A stretch of DNA of 64,000 bases from the NCBI GenBank assembly GCA_964017145.1, contig OZ024845.1, positions 2,666,001 to 2,730,000 on the forward strand, given 5' to 3'. Below are positions 24,955-38,229 of this stretch, one piece after another. A program made the translations under genes and the position numbers. The stretch is from Agrocybe praecox (Eukaryota; Basidiomycota; Agaricomycetes; Agaricales; Agrocybaceae). Position 1 is the stretch's first letter, and each line of letters starts with the position of its first letter. Under the pieces are notes generated by a model. That model was not told the origin of the DNA and made no database searches. It saw only the letters and a list, made by a program, of their open reading frames with translations.

Positions 24955-26239
24955 AAGTTTCTATTCTTCAATCCCCCACCTCTCTTTAATTTGTTCATTA
25001 ATCTATCTTGTATTTAACGGTAATATCAGCACCACTCATGTTATAAAATGACCTATATATGAATTCTACCAATATACTCATCAAATATCAGACTGGTTGA
25101 GAAGCATCGAGAAGTGGAAATTCGAGTTTTCAGTTCCGTCGTTTTTTGTGTCGTTTTGGTGTTTAAAAGAGTTTAGACGCGCTTGGATGATTGATATACT
25201 GGTACGAGCACCACAGAGAGGAGACGAGTGTGTCGTATGATAGTGCGAGGTGTGTGGTTGCGATTTCGTCCTAAAAACACTCCTTTCGAAAAACATACAG
25301 TGTCGGCCGAGGCAATTAACTGGAACAGAGCTGCGAGATGCCTCTTATTTCTGCTACACTCGAAAGGGAAGTGTCTTCTTGCACCGACGTTCAAGGGCAT
25401 TTGCAGGCACGCCGACCAGACCAGAAACGAATTGAGGACTAAAACTTTCCCTTCTCCCATCGGTGTTATGGTTACTGTGAATTTATCGTGTACGTAGATT
25501 CTCGCTATTCCCGTTCGTGGTGCAATTTTTGAGAGGTAAGGTACGATGAATTTGGGTGGCTCGGGAGTGCAGGATTTTGAAATTTCAAACACACTGATGA
25601 CCTATTTTTAGACTCCGACGAGGACAATGCCACGCCTCGGACGCGATGTCTGTTTATAACTACACCGTTTACAACTTTACTACTGTGAATTCTCTGTTTT
25701 CTGCTCATTCAAGTCCTCTAAGCACTTAGGCGTCCAGTCCCACAACACTTCAAGATGAATCTAACACCAAAAACAAACCTATTAGGAGGCGAACTCGGAA
25801 CGGAGGGTTATCTTGAATCTACTTGGGTTTACATCCCATGAGAGATGGTGCGTCCCCGTTCTTTCATTTCCATGAGTGCTTCATTAAAGTTGAATCAGGC
25901 TCTATCTTCTTCAAGCTTGTATATGTGCCACCAACTCACGACACATCCTGCAGCTGCCGCTTACCAGCCATTCATAAAATGATAAATACCCCATCCAGCG
26001 AGAAAAAAGACATGCATGCTGATCAACGTTATTCCGTCGGTTACTACTATCCTTCTTGAGATCTTGAGACCCAATGCGACTTTCCTCGGCTTTTTGAGTT
26101 TATCCCAGAGCTCATGAAACTGATGTCCTGAGGACTTGAAGGGATGGCTGCTTCAATACCACGGCTCGTATCTAAGCAAGCCTAGCAAGTTTTTCCAGAG
26201 AAGTTGGGAAACAACTACAAATAATCGCGACTCTCAATG
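24955..26239. other. Intergenic, no gene recognised
   Basis: Contains short frames (for example 25228-25497) without recognisable products. A1.3-kb gap between the monooxygenase stop and the first recognisable NLR remnant. No RNA gene was seen. Confidence 0.4.
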
Positions 26240-29200
26240 GCCTCTTACATCCGAGTTTATTCAAACAAGTTGATTACGAGCACTACAAAGCTCGGTTGAT
26301 GAATGTCTCTCGAAAGATTGGAGGGGCAACAAATAGGTTCAACGTGAGCAAATTCATCCTCTTTTCGCAATTCTCGAACACTCATTGTTATCTAGACCTC
26401 TATAGCTGGTATTTCAGGAATAATAGTGGACGAATTATGTGATGATATACGAGTGAGTACCCCCTCCTGCACAAAAGAAACGGCCTGCTCATAGATTCTA
26501 CAGGACAATAAGCTTCGCCAAGATCTGCAGCCTTCCGAAATGGCTGTCCATCGATTTATCAACGGGAAGAGCGCACTTAATCGAGAAACATGCGCCGAGG
26601 GAGGATCACAGAATGGGCCAATGATTCGTCTGTTGACAGCCCGCCAGTCTTCTGGATGAGCGGGCAAGCGGGAGCAGGGAAAACGACCATTGCGTATACG
26701 ATTGCGAAACATTTTTGGGAAGGGCAGTCGACAGCACTGGGGGCCAGTTTCTTTTGTTCTCGGCAATTTGCAGAAACACGAAGTTCGCAAAGGATAATCC
26801 CCACCATCGCCTTTCAGCTTGCCCGAAAATGTGATCCGTACCGCGCTGCTTTACATAAAATCGACACAGCCAAGGTGGTGAAGATCCTAACGGGGAGTAA
26901 GCTTGCCTATAGCGAACAGCTAAAGCTTCGCTCCCTCCTTTCATCAGCTTCGGCCGACTTGGGTTCAATTGACCAATTGTATCAACAGATTATGTGCGAC
27001 ACCTTTGGGGATCTTGATGATGATCCTGAACTTCTCTGCCCTCGTCTCTCTATCCTTCACACATTTCTTTGTTCTGCCGAACGACTCTCCTTATTTGTTG
27101 CTGCCAATCTGTTGGACATTGATATTTGACGTTGTGCGTCTTGTTCTGGATGATCTGCATGCTGTTATGTATGTCCAAGACGGCAAGGTGTACTGGTATC
27201 ATGCTTCCTTCCCCGACTTCATTTTCAATCGTACTCGATCAATTTTACGCATGGATGACCATCTTTTTGAATTCTCGTGTGATACAGCAGTTCAACACGG
27301 TCTTCTTTGCGGTGCATGTTTTCGCATTATGAACTCTGAGGAGACCAGACTACGATTCAACATGGGCGATATAAAATCGTCATATTTGCTGGACCGTGAA
27401 CATGCCGAAGAGCTCCGTCAAAACGTCAACAAGAACATATTACCTGTGCTCAGATATGCTTGTATGCATTGGTCACACCATTTATCCTTGCTTCCCAGCG
27501 TAAACGACGAAGACCTGTGCCATGTTATTTATGAATTCCTTCAAATCCGCGTCTTGTTCTGGATCGAAGCAATGAACCTGCTTGGGCCAAGCGGAGATTG
27601 CTTTCATTTCTGCAGAATGTGGGGCATTGGTTATCAAAGGTATGCGCAATATGTTTTCTTTCCATTCTCAAAATAATGATATTTTTCTCTTGAAGGGTAA
27701 TAAGCCGGCTCTAGCCAAGAATATCCAAGAAGGCGCCTACTTTGCAGGATATTTTAGTGGTTGCCCTGCCGCCGACTCGACGCCGCACTTGTACATTCCA
27801 TTATTAGCGACATGGCAGTCAACATCGCTTCTTACAAAAACCTGGAAGAACAAACTTTCGCGCATTCCTGCTTATAATCACACCGCCGGATTTCTAGCTA
27901 TGCCTTTGATGACAAAACGCCTAAAAGGTTGGACATGGGCCATTGCCTTTTCCAGTGACGGCAAACAGGTTGTTTCTGGATCGTATACCCCCGTGGTGGT
28001 ATTAGATGCCGCTACTGGCCGCCAACAGCATGTGCTTAATGTTAAACATGTTCGTCAGGTCAAATATTCCCAGGACGGGACACGACTTGTAGTCATATCC
28101 AATCCGAACAAAATCTATGACTCAGTTAGGATTTGGAACGTGTCTTCCTTCGACCTCTTACAGGAGTTTGATGTCCTCCATACGGCAGTTTCGACCGAGG
28201 AAACACATCTCTTACAAGTTCATTAAAACTTTCCGATGTTTTCTATCAAGCGGAGGTTGTCGATATATTAACTGGCACTTTGCTTCAAATGGTGAAGATG
28301 CCGCAATGGGTCAAAAACTACAACATGGTGATATTTTCATGTCTGCTGAAGACGCTTTTTCTTCGTTCCGCGTACTCGCTTGAAATATGGGATATATCAT
28401 CGGAATTTGCTCTGAAAAAACTTTAACTCAAAGGATGGTACTTCCGCACGAAGATGATGTTATAGCTCTCAGCTTCTCGTATGATGGTACACGCATCGTC
28501 TCTGGTTCACAGGATGGAACTCTGCATGTTTGGGACACATCAACAGGGGCAAGATTGAAAGTTCTGGGCACCAACAATAATGGTAGCATTGCAGTTGCAT
28601 TCTCACGGGATGGTTCACGTATAGGATCAGGCTCAGAGAGTGTGTATGTGTGGTCCTGGAACAAATTGGCAGTGGAACCAGTCAAACAAACCCATGGTGC
28701 CGATATAGTCAGGAGCAAGAAGCTCCTTCGCATAGGATCCTGCACAAAAATTGCAATCTCGGACGACTCCAAAAAGATTATGTCTGCTACCATCGACAAA
28801 GTGCAAGCATGAGATGCAAAAACATGGGCTGAAATAATGACGATTTCGAGCCCCCAAGTTTTGGACATGTGGTCAGCCGAGTTCTCTGATAACGGGGAAT
28901 TCATTGTCTGGTCAGGGCGTTCATTCTTAAAGGTGTCAGATTTCACAACCGGCAAAACAATCTTGGATTCGAATCGTGGCGATGATCCAGGAATGACACT
29001 ATCGGCGAAACGATTGCATCGTCACAAAGCGGAAGAAAATTTGCCTTTATGAGGGTCTTTCATACCCAGCTCGCCGGCTCTGAGGAGAAGCTATCACACT
29101 GGCAGCTAGTGATATGGGACGTGGAAGCTGGCAAACAAAAAGAAATTGTGGCCGACATATACACATATTTTCTCTTCTCAGAAGACGAACGATACATAGT

Positions 29201-29880
29201 GGGCGGCACTACGCAACTGGAGGGCCCTGGTTACATCGTTGTCTGGGATGTGTTTACAGGAGGTGTCACCTACACGATGAAGACCTAGATGAATCTCTCG
29301 ACCGGCATTCGTTATTCGAGTAATGGACGACAGGTTGCAGCTTGTGAATCTACTCTTCTTAAAGATTCAGATACTACAACGTTGTGTGAACTTTGGGATA
29401 TACCTACTATGGCGAAGAACCTTCTACGGCACCTTCCTTTTCGCTTGCTTCGTTCGGGCTCTCGAACGATGGCAAGAAACTTGCTGCAGCCTGCTCAAAT
29501 GGATCCATACGAATTTGGTCGCACGTCTCAAACGACAGTGTTGCCGAAGTAATGCTCATTGGCCATTCCGGCATGGTTAAATCGATTGCACTATCTAGAG
29601 ATGATAAATGTGTTGTTTCCTGCTGTTGGGACGGATCTGTGTAAGTTTGGGACTTGGATACGGACACAGAGAAGTTCGAATGGGAAATGCGAGAGAGTGC
29701 ATGAATTGTTAAATCCCGACAAGCAAAGGATAGACTCATGTGGGTCTCGGAACGGTTAGAGGTCATCCAATCCCGAAATACTATGATCATGACCCGCCGT
29801 GGGTATGGCTCTATCGACTTTAAAGATGCCATAATTGGTCAAGACTGGGAGAAGTGTTACTCACCTCAAATTTCCAGGGA
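26240..29880 (+). pseudogene. NACHT-WD40 (NLR-like STAND) pseudogene
   Basis: Remains of a fungal NLR-like receptor: NACHT nucleotide-binding module, then a WD40 sensor propeller. An alpha-helical N-terminal piece is seen at 26240-26450. The NACHT begins with FWMSGQAGAGKTTIA (Walker A intact, about 26650-26702). The protein then passes within about 20 residues from the first NACHT helices (YRAALHKIDTAK) to the winged-helix-like end (GSIDQLYQQIMCDTF), so the Walker B and sensor part is missing. A stop follows at 27127; the frame resumes with VLDDLHAVMYV...WYHASFPDFIF, the conserved spacer before the propeller. WD-type units (AIAFSSDGKQVVSGS, ALSFSYDGTRIVSGSQDGTLHVWDTSTG, AVAFSRDGSRIGSGS) run from 27930 to 29700 in several frames, with stops or shifts near 28225, 28810, 29050, 29287 and 29640. 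It cannot encode a normal protein. Confidence 0.85.
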
Positions 29881-32292
29881 GTGAAGACAAGTGATATCAG
29901 TAGTGACCCTTTCTTTATTTGTTCTCTTTTGTGTTTTGAAAGACTTCACTCACGCAAAACATATAAATTTTATACATTTTGAATTAGTTTTATGACGAAC
30001 TAAAGGAGGACAATTATGAATATGAATGTACAGCTACGATCAATGAGAGTTGCAGGAGGTTGGACGAGACGGTAGGGAATCAAGAAAGTATGGACGTTGA
30101 TAACAACACCGAAGAGATGTGGTCGATGGTTAATAGATTGCATTCAAATGCACCCATCTATATTTGTCGTACACACTATGCTCCTCGACATTTTCTCGTT
30201 CGAGGCTCCGTGCCAACACTCTGCACTTTGCGAAGGAAGGAACGACCGCTAACAGCAGGCTAGCAACAAGCAGACTCGAAATGAAATGACGAGTGAAATC
30301 AACTCGTCGTTCCACCTCATGCTCTTGAATTCTTCGAATGTGCAGTATTCTCGGCCACTGCGGATTTGAAGAATACAGCGTGATTGATTGGGGTGGTGTG
30401 GCGGGCAGGTGACGCTGGGTTTGGGGCTCGGTAGTGATTCTTCATTAAATATGGCTTTCGAGGACGAATGACGTTGGGCCTGCTGGATTTTCTGCATGGC
30501 CAGCTCATTTGAACCAAACGGTCAAATGGAAGCTGTCTCTCCCAGCTCACACGCACACAGAATCCCGTTCTCATCGAACAGGAATCACTATTCCTCACTC
30601 CTTCCCTCCCATCAGGTCTTTTCCTTGCTCAACTGCCCGTGTCGACGCTCTTTGGAGGACTCGACGAGCAGAGCATGATCAATACGATTGCCTCGAATAC
30701 GGATTTCCTATGTAGGGCGATGTGACAGTGGCAAGCTAACAAGTCGATATAGGCTCAGAGCGCTGTTGTTGGTTAAGGACGGGAAGGTGTAGAATGCGTT
30801 ATTGGCGAGGGTAAGGTGGGTGATTTCCGTGCGCGTTGCCAGCTCATGATACCTTTGCCAACGATGTGTCCATCAACACCAAGACCCTCCGGGTACGATG
30901 AGTGGGTAATTTCGATAGATACACAAGCTCTTGTTCCTGTGATACAATTCGTCCGTCGCTCTACAGTTGTTTTGTCTCCGACATTGCATCATCTCTCCTT
31001 GGACCCTCTGTACTAACGATCCCCTGGATTAAAGATGTAGGGAGTAGTTTCGACGCAAGTCCATCGTACAATCGAGTTATGCGAAAACTTCGGGCAGAAT
31101 TTCACAAATATTTCATTCCTGAAGCTGAACGCCTGATGGTAAAGATATGATATGATGGATATTTTCGCTCTATCCAACAGTTCTTCTCCTTGGACCTTGG
31201 AGTCTAGTGACCACGATAGCCAGTATTTTCAAGGTAATGAGCCCAGTATCTGATACGAGAAAACGTCGACATCGAGTGCAATGCGTCGTTCTGATCGTTG
31301 ACTCTGGGTTTCGAGGAGTTTCAAGGATCGCATGATGGTCGACAGGCTGGAATGATATCGAAATAAGATATCCTAGTGCCAAACTCCTGCAAAATATGCT
31401 GGTGTGAGCTTTGGGGGAAAATGACGGAAACAGAACCAGTCAAGACAGTGCACGGAAAGGAAAAGAGAAATGGTGCACGGACAAAAGAACACGTACACGG
31501 ACATAAACAGCAATGCCGTAGTGGGCGTAAACGGACGGAAAACCCACCTGGAATTCTTCAACCAGGGCTGGGGTCATGGACGGCGCTTGAAACGAAATGC
31601 GAACGCTAAGCAATGTGGACGAGGTGTCGGTATAGGAGTAATAGGAGTAGATAGAAGAAAGTATGATGCCCTAACATGATTGTAACTTGTAGGTGGTACA
31701 GGAGGAGAGTCCGGATATAGAGGTATCAAACGCGGCATTGACGAGGGTATGGCCATATGGCTTCACATAGCCTTGGCAGTGCTGAGAGTGTCCATTAGCA
31801 GCAACGATATTAACATTGTGGATAGTCTCTGTGGATCAGAGCGTGGTTGTCTCGTCGTGAAATTGTAGCGTAGTCGTCGGTTCAAGGCAGATTCAAGGTG
31901 CTGTGTGACTCGGACCCTGATGACGGGATTGGACGCGTGACGTCATCTTTTCTTTTCCAATGAAAAATGTTCAAAATATTAATAAATTAACGTTCAACGA
32001 GTCATCTCCAGTAACAAACTTGTTTTTGAACATATATTTTTCGAGAAATAGTATTTCTAGGATGAATATCATTGTGTCAGCAAGGAACGATATCCTTGAC
32101 GATAAATATACCACCGGCAGCTGAATGTACCCGGAGAACCCACACATCTGTCAATATGATAGCAGATGCTTCCTTCGCTGCATGTTACTATAATAGCAGA
32201 CTCTCATCGTTCCTCGTTTTCCAATCGCGTAACAAAAGGCACTCCAGGTTCTAATACTTTCTTATCCACGATTACCAAGTACATCGCTTGGT
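29881..32292. other. Repeat-bearing intergenic region
   Basis: 2.4 kb without a recognised gene. It includes one copy of a dispersed repeat (30480-30680). An 82-codon frame at 30902-31150 and others are unsupported. Confidence 0.4.
30480..30680 (+). repeat. Dispersed repeat, copy 1
   Basis: Resembles 37630-37800 in the same orientation: GCTC(A/G)TTTGAACC/GTTCGAAACC near the start, TC(A/G)(A/T)C(G)AGCAGGAATC in the middle, and TTGCT(C/T)AA(C/T)TG(C/T)CCGT(G/A)TCGACG near the end. A weaker relative of the first part lies at 4060-4190. No terminal repeats or coding potential are visible. Confidence 0.55.
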
Positions 32293-34671
32293 ATGCCTAT
32301 CAGCGCAAGACTGCTTCAAAAGATTATCGAGGCCGGCGATGACCCGAACGACTGGGAATCTGAATCTGATAACGACGACAATAGCGATGATGAAAACCGG
32401 ATTATAGTTCCAGAGCTTCTACCAGTACCAAACCTGTCAAAGGAAAACGATACTCTCTGCGACACTTGTAAATCACTCAACCTCACGCCAATGCGATTCG
32501 TTGTTCTCCCAAGTGACGGCGAAAGGGAGAACGTACCCGATGATCCAAGTATCAAGCTAGGCACTGTGAAGGATATCCAAAACAAATCCAACTGCCCATT
32601 TTGCCGTTTAGTTTTGAAGGCCCTGTTCAAAGGCGAAATTGTACAAGTCGAAGATGGAAAGCCCGTGGAAGTAACGATGAGTTGGAATACCGATGGCCCA
32701 AACCCTGATCCTGATCAACCTTGGCATCATACTCCCCAAATTCGTGTTCTCAGGCCATATGCACAGAAAGTAGGGGGAGGATATCTCGACATCGAAAAAT
32801 GTAATCTATTTCCAGAGATTACGCTGCTAGCAAATGATGCACCTACACCGTCGAAGTCCTTTTTTGCTAGGTTAATCAAGGATCAGATCGATTTCGGAAT
32901 GGTCAAGAACTGGTTCGCGATGTGTCATGAAGGCCACGGCGACTTTTGCAACCAGTCAAAGATGATCTCCCACGAAATCAAAGACCCAGCAAACGAAATC
33001 CCTTCGTTTCGCCTCGTTGACGTGGTGGATAACTGTGTCGTACCCGCTCCGCACAACTGCCAGTATATTGCGTTGAGCTATGTCTGGGGAGGAATAAACA
33101 TTTCTGATATCCTCAGATTACTTGTATCGAACATTTCCGAGCTGCGTAAACCAGGAGCACTCACAAAGGATGAGTATCATCAGAGGATTCCAGCGACGAT
33201 TCGAGACGGGATGCAGGTTGTCAGAGAGCTGGGCTTGCGTTATATGTGGACAGACAGCCTGTGTATCGTACAGGATGATACCGTGGGCCTAGGAAGCACT
33301 AAACTAGGCGCAATCTCAAAGATGGACTTGGTTTATGGTACTGCATATGCCACAATTATTGCTGCTACAGGGTCCGACGCCAACGCCGGCCTCCCTGGAA
33401 TTTATCCTGGAACTAGGGGAGTCTCACAACCCGTCGAAGAAATTGGTCCTGGATTTAGACTCGCTTTTAAGCCAAGAGCGGCAGACTTGATTGTTAGCTC
33501 CGCTCACTCAACCAGAGCATGGACGTGAGTACCTTTGGTAAAAAATCGCCCATTGAATATAAAAAGTGACACCTGTATGTGCAGGTTCCAGGAGAGATTG
33601 TTTTCAAGACGCGGCCTTACATTCATCGGGGGACAAATTGTGTTCAACTGCCGGAGAGCCCACGAGTGGCGAGAGGATCAAGTTTTCGAAGACCGACATA
33701 GCAAGACTCGTGGGATTATAGGACCCAACGACAAGGATCTCAATGATATTGGAGAATTTGAAGGATTGGTCCAATCTTATCCTGGACTCTTACTCACCTC
33801 ACGTACGGATATCTATCATGCATTCGCAGGAATAACACGCTACTTCAAAGCAAGTTTGAACACTGATTTATGTCACGGAATCCCTGATAAATACTTCGAT
33901 TGGTTCCTCATCTGGGACCCATTAGACCCCCAAACTCGAAACATAGATGCTCCGAGCTGGTCGTGGTCAGGCTGGAGTGGCTCACCCTTCCCGCGTATCT
34001 GGGACTGGTACAATCGAAGTATATCGAGAATTCGCGTAGCGCAACGAAAGCGCACATGGATAATCTGGTATCAAAGACGAGCCCATGATCTAGAGGATTG
34101 CATCCGCATATGGAGTCCAAAGGCGGATACGTTAACACCTTCCCGTGGTCCCAGGAATTTCTACGGTGGGCATGTCCAAAACCGCTTCCCATTTGACTGT
34201 ACGCGGACCGAACCGACTCGTCGATTACTTGTCAACGCTCCAGAGTACATTCCAGACACGTATAATCCCAACCCCGGATCAGGATTCTTACAATTTTGGA
34301 CAGTTTCTGCGCTGTTCAAGCTCGATAAACCGTTGACTCCCTCACCCAAAAGCAAACCAAAAAATGGATATACACGTCTTGGTATTTTCGGAGAGGATAG
34401 TAAAAAAGAATTGGGTATCATACTCGTTCATCCAAAGTGGTGCAAGGAAAATATTCCTAATGCTCACGAATTCATCCTTATATGCGAGGGCCGTGATGAG
34501 AGGGCTCAGGATGGTAGATTTGACGAGGAGCCTGGGTGGAGATATATGGTCATGCTAATTGAGTGGCATGGTGAGTGGGCGGAGCGTGTAGCTGTTGGGT
34601 GGATCAAGAAGCGATATTTGATGAAGGCGCTAGGCAATGGACCGGTATGGAAGGAGATAATTCTTGGATGA
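32293..34671 (+). CDS. HET-domain protein (heterokaryon incompatibility)
   Basis: Two exons (32293-33524 and 33585-34671; 60-bp intron) join in phase to 772 aa. The N-terminus is acidic (EDxNDWESESDNDDNSDDE-like), followed by a CDTC...CPFC cysteine pair typical of long HET proteins. The HET domain proper opens with QYIALSYVWGG (about residues 255-265), continues with TIRDGMQVVRELGLRYMWTDSLCIVQDD, then YGTAYATIIAATGSDANAGLPG, and closes with RAWTFQERLFSRRGLTF across the intron. HET domains are TIR-like and drive cell death in non-self recognition in fungi; basidiomycete members are largely untested. The long C-terminus ends in a conserved-looking Trp-rich stretch before the stop. Intact. Its neighbours are NLR-like genes, which in fungi are often functional partners of HET proteins, though no direct link is shown here. 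Confidence 0.92.
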
Positions 34672-37600
34672 TGGTGTGATCTATACTTCAAAAGCTGAGT
34701 AGTATCAATGAACCAGCTGATGTGTCATAAAGAATATCGTGTATTATATATATGCCAAATCTATGCGGTTAGTACATCACACTCCAACAGCAGTTTCGGA
34801 TTATTATCGAGAGACAGGAACGAGAAATTCTATAATTTGTGCTGATCTCGTTGCATATAATCCTCTGCATCTTTTGTCGTGTTCCCAACGAGTTGGTATT
34901 TTGACGCATCTTACTTCGCATAAATAAATGCAAGTTTCGATGCAGCAAGTAATTAAGCACTAAAAATAAATGGTCTGCCGGCGTCTAACTACCCCGTACG
35001 GTACTCGCGGACCGCCATCGTACCATGCTGTCCGACTCAGGCCCGAATGCAACTGATAAATTACTGACAGCCGCGACATGGCAGCTTTCACCCTTTTCTT
35101 GCCTGTGTAGCCTGCTTACTTCTCTCGCTCGTAATCAGTTGATAAACATTGGAAAACTCTACCATTGCCCAACAACCTTCTTGGACTGAAGGAAAACCTT
35201 CACAACTTACCCCAATATATAGAGGAAGTAACTTGTGGAAGAAGATCATTTCAAGCTCTTGAAGGTCCTCCTGTTGATTTGACTATACAAAAAGGTATGT
35301 GCTTACCATTATTAAAGCAAGAGCTGGGCCTACGTGTAGTTGAGGCTCGAGTAATTGCTGTGCAAAAATTAGCATAAATTGTACAAGCAGAAACACGTTG
35401 CTGATCAAATAATAAATTTGAGAACGCTCTCTCGAAACATAATGGGACGCATGCAATACATACAGTCTGAGACTGCAGCTAAGGAAAAATTGATCGAGTG
35501 GGCGCTAACATAGACTTCCCATATCATGGGTTTCTATCCCAAAATTTGTGCCATTGCGCTGTTTTCAACGCGTGAATCGAATCCTAGATAAACGAAAACG
35601 GCGTTAGATAAGTAATACAGCAAGCGACATATCAATGACAAGTCGAAGTAAATGTCCAATAGCAACCCCCTCATACGATAAGCCAGAAGTCTTCCTGGGC
35701 GCAATAATGAACAGGGAGACGTAGGTACTAGCACCACAAATCCCGTAGGAAAACTGCGCCGCTGGTCAAAGTGCTTATGGTGTTAAAGCCTACAAATACT
35801 GTTGACATGATATTCGCCACGATGAAGACTTCTCGACTGTAATATGTAGATATTTAATATAGCAGGCGCTATGCACCTGCTGCATCCAATATCTATGCCA
35901 TTAAAGGCACCACGACGCCGATAGGGGTGCACATGTATTTCACCTCTAAAAAGTCGAAAAAGGCTTGGATGCGACTCACCTGAACCAAGTTTCCGTTGAA
36001 CGTCGACCGCACCTTCCGTTCACATATTCGCCAAAAAAATAAAGATCTTGGCAAGCATAAGAAAGATATCAGATAAATTTCATCGTCCAAAGAACTGTGA
36101 CAAAGGCGCGTTGTGCAATGACAACCCCCTCGTGCGACAAATCAGAGACCCCTCCCGATGCTGAGCATCTTCGGTCGACGGTACCAACACGTACAAGTGC
36201 TAAATTTGATAGCGTTGCAGGTATATTACCCCCACATACACGCGACGATGTCAGCGTGCATGTCCGACTCACAGAAATGGTCGAGCGACTCTGTCAGCTT
36301 GGACATCCTGCGCGAAAGGTTCCGATTCGAAATAAGTAGAAAATGAATGAACTGGACCTAGCCCAATTCATTCACTACATATCTACTATGCCTGTGATGA
36401 CACCACGACGCCGATAGGGGCACACATGCACGATTCATCTCACAAGTCGGATAATAACTGAATGCTTACCTTACATGTTCAACTTTCTCTTGAACACAAA
36501 ACTTGGTTAATGTTCACCTTCGCTTTGTTATTGCTGAAAACTTAAGGCAAGGAAGAGCGCTGTCGCTGGGACTTGCCAGTCATTCTCATTGAGTTAGAAA
36601 TGTATTCAATTCATTATGAGAAAATCTGGGCAGTAAGGTCAAAGAAATTGTAGTGGAAAAGACAGTTGGTAGTAGCAGACGGTTGAAACGTTGAGAGTTG
36701 ACCATTTCAGATTGAATCTGAGTTTTAATCGTACAACGTAACCTGCTTGATCTTCCGCCCCAACTTTAAAAAATAAAAAAAAGCAATTCACAAACTGGAT
36801 AAATTTCACAACATGTATAATTATTAATTAACGTTTCCGTGCCCATCTTTTTGCTGTAGATAGAGTCAATAAAATTATATTCGTTGCATCGACGTCGTTT
36901 TTGAATTTATCCCACCAATTTGAAGAGCTTTCGTCAGGCAAACGCATGCTGAGCTAGGATGAAAATTGAGGCCTAATCCTTCAAGTACATCCTCTTCTTG
37001 TTTGGTACGAAACTCGAATCCAGGGAATGCAGAGAGATGATTTACGCGTTCACGAGCGGCGGGGACAACACAGCACATAAGGGTTGTTGGTGTCATTGAT
37101 CGATGCGGCTTGACACCGACAGGGGGTACATGGGAGAAGGGGGGCATGAGAGCAGTACAACACTATCGATTGACGCGGATGGTGTGGTGGAGGATGGCGC
37201 TGGAGGAGGTGCCGGATCAGAGGGTACATCATTGGTACCGTAAACCAAAACGGGATGCGATGCGGAGTCGAATCCAACATATCGTCGTTTGGCTTGTTGG
37301 CTTTCATTTTCTTCGACACAATACAAGATTTTTGTTCTCCTGGCAGCTTAAGAAGTGGACTCAAAATGGAACGGAACGCGGCGGAAAATTGAGTTCAGCT
37401 TGTCGCGTTTCATAAATCCGATCCCCGCTGATTTGAGAATTAGAACACAAATCATTCTATCAGTGAGGTGGCGTTGACTGTGAGCCTGGTACGGGGGTCG
37501 AGCAGGTACTCATGCACATGGTTGGGGTTTGGTTGTCAGAGTTGAAACGTTGAATGTGCGTTATATATTACAGCACTGTAGGAAGCCGAGATCGATATGA

Positions 37601-38229
37601 CCTAGTGGGCTGAGCGATAAGCTCCCTGCAGATATTAATCGAAGACCAGCTCCGTTCGAAACCAAATCACGCGGTTGGCGCCCACATGGAATGCCGTCTC
37701 TGCTAGGTGCTCGTCGAGCAGGAATCGCATTACACACTCTTGCCCTCCCTCATGAATTAGACTTGCTTAATTGTCCGTATCGACGTTTTGAGAGAGTCCC
37801 GTCTGGCTAAATCTACTCAATCTATAACTGCCTGTAAAGTCCTGGAATACGTACATTTCTGGGTCTTGCCATTTTTCGTAAGAACTGGGCGAAGCTAATT
37901 TTGCTTGTCCTATGCAGCCTTCCAGCCATATATAGTTCCATACCGCACAGAGAAAAGAGAGATAACTCATTTTTCTCAGGGCTGCTAGACTTCAAAACTA
38001 GATGATCGGCAAAAGACCTGCGAGCAGCTTCCACCCGCATGATCACTCCAGAGTCTAGAGGTTATCGCGAGCACGGTAGTAGTGAGCTCTGCAATGGTTG
38101 ACACCCCTCTCAGTCTCGCGCTGCTTAATTTTCAGAAAGAAAAAATCATCCGTTTAGCAGACAGAAAGCAGAAAGAAGAAGAAAAAGCAAATACGCACAC
38201 ATCCGAGCTATAAATAAACAAGTGACACA
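34672..38229. other. Repeat-rich intergenic region
   Basis: 3.5 kb without a recognised gene. It contains a local duplication: CACCACGACGCCGATAGGGG at 35910 and again at 36401, each followed by a similar CACATG stretch. It also contains a dispersed repeat at 37630-37800. A string GAGTAATTGCTGT(A/G)CAAAAA near 35350 recurs near 47604. The frames seen are short and unsupported. Confidence 0.45.
37630..37800 (+). repeat. Dispersed repeat, copy 2
   Basis: Partner of 30480-30680; shares the GAGCAGGAATC and TTGCTTAATTGTCCGTATCGACG landmarks. Divergence is high, so the copies are old. Confidence 0.55.
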
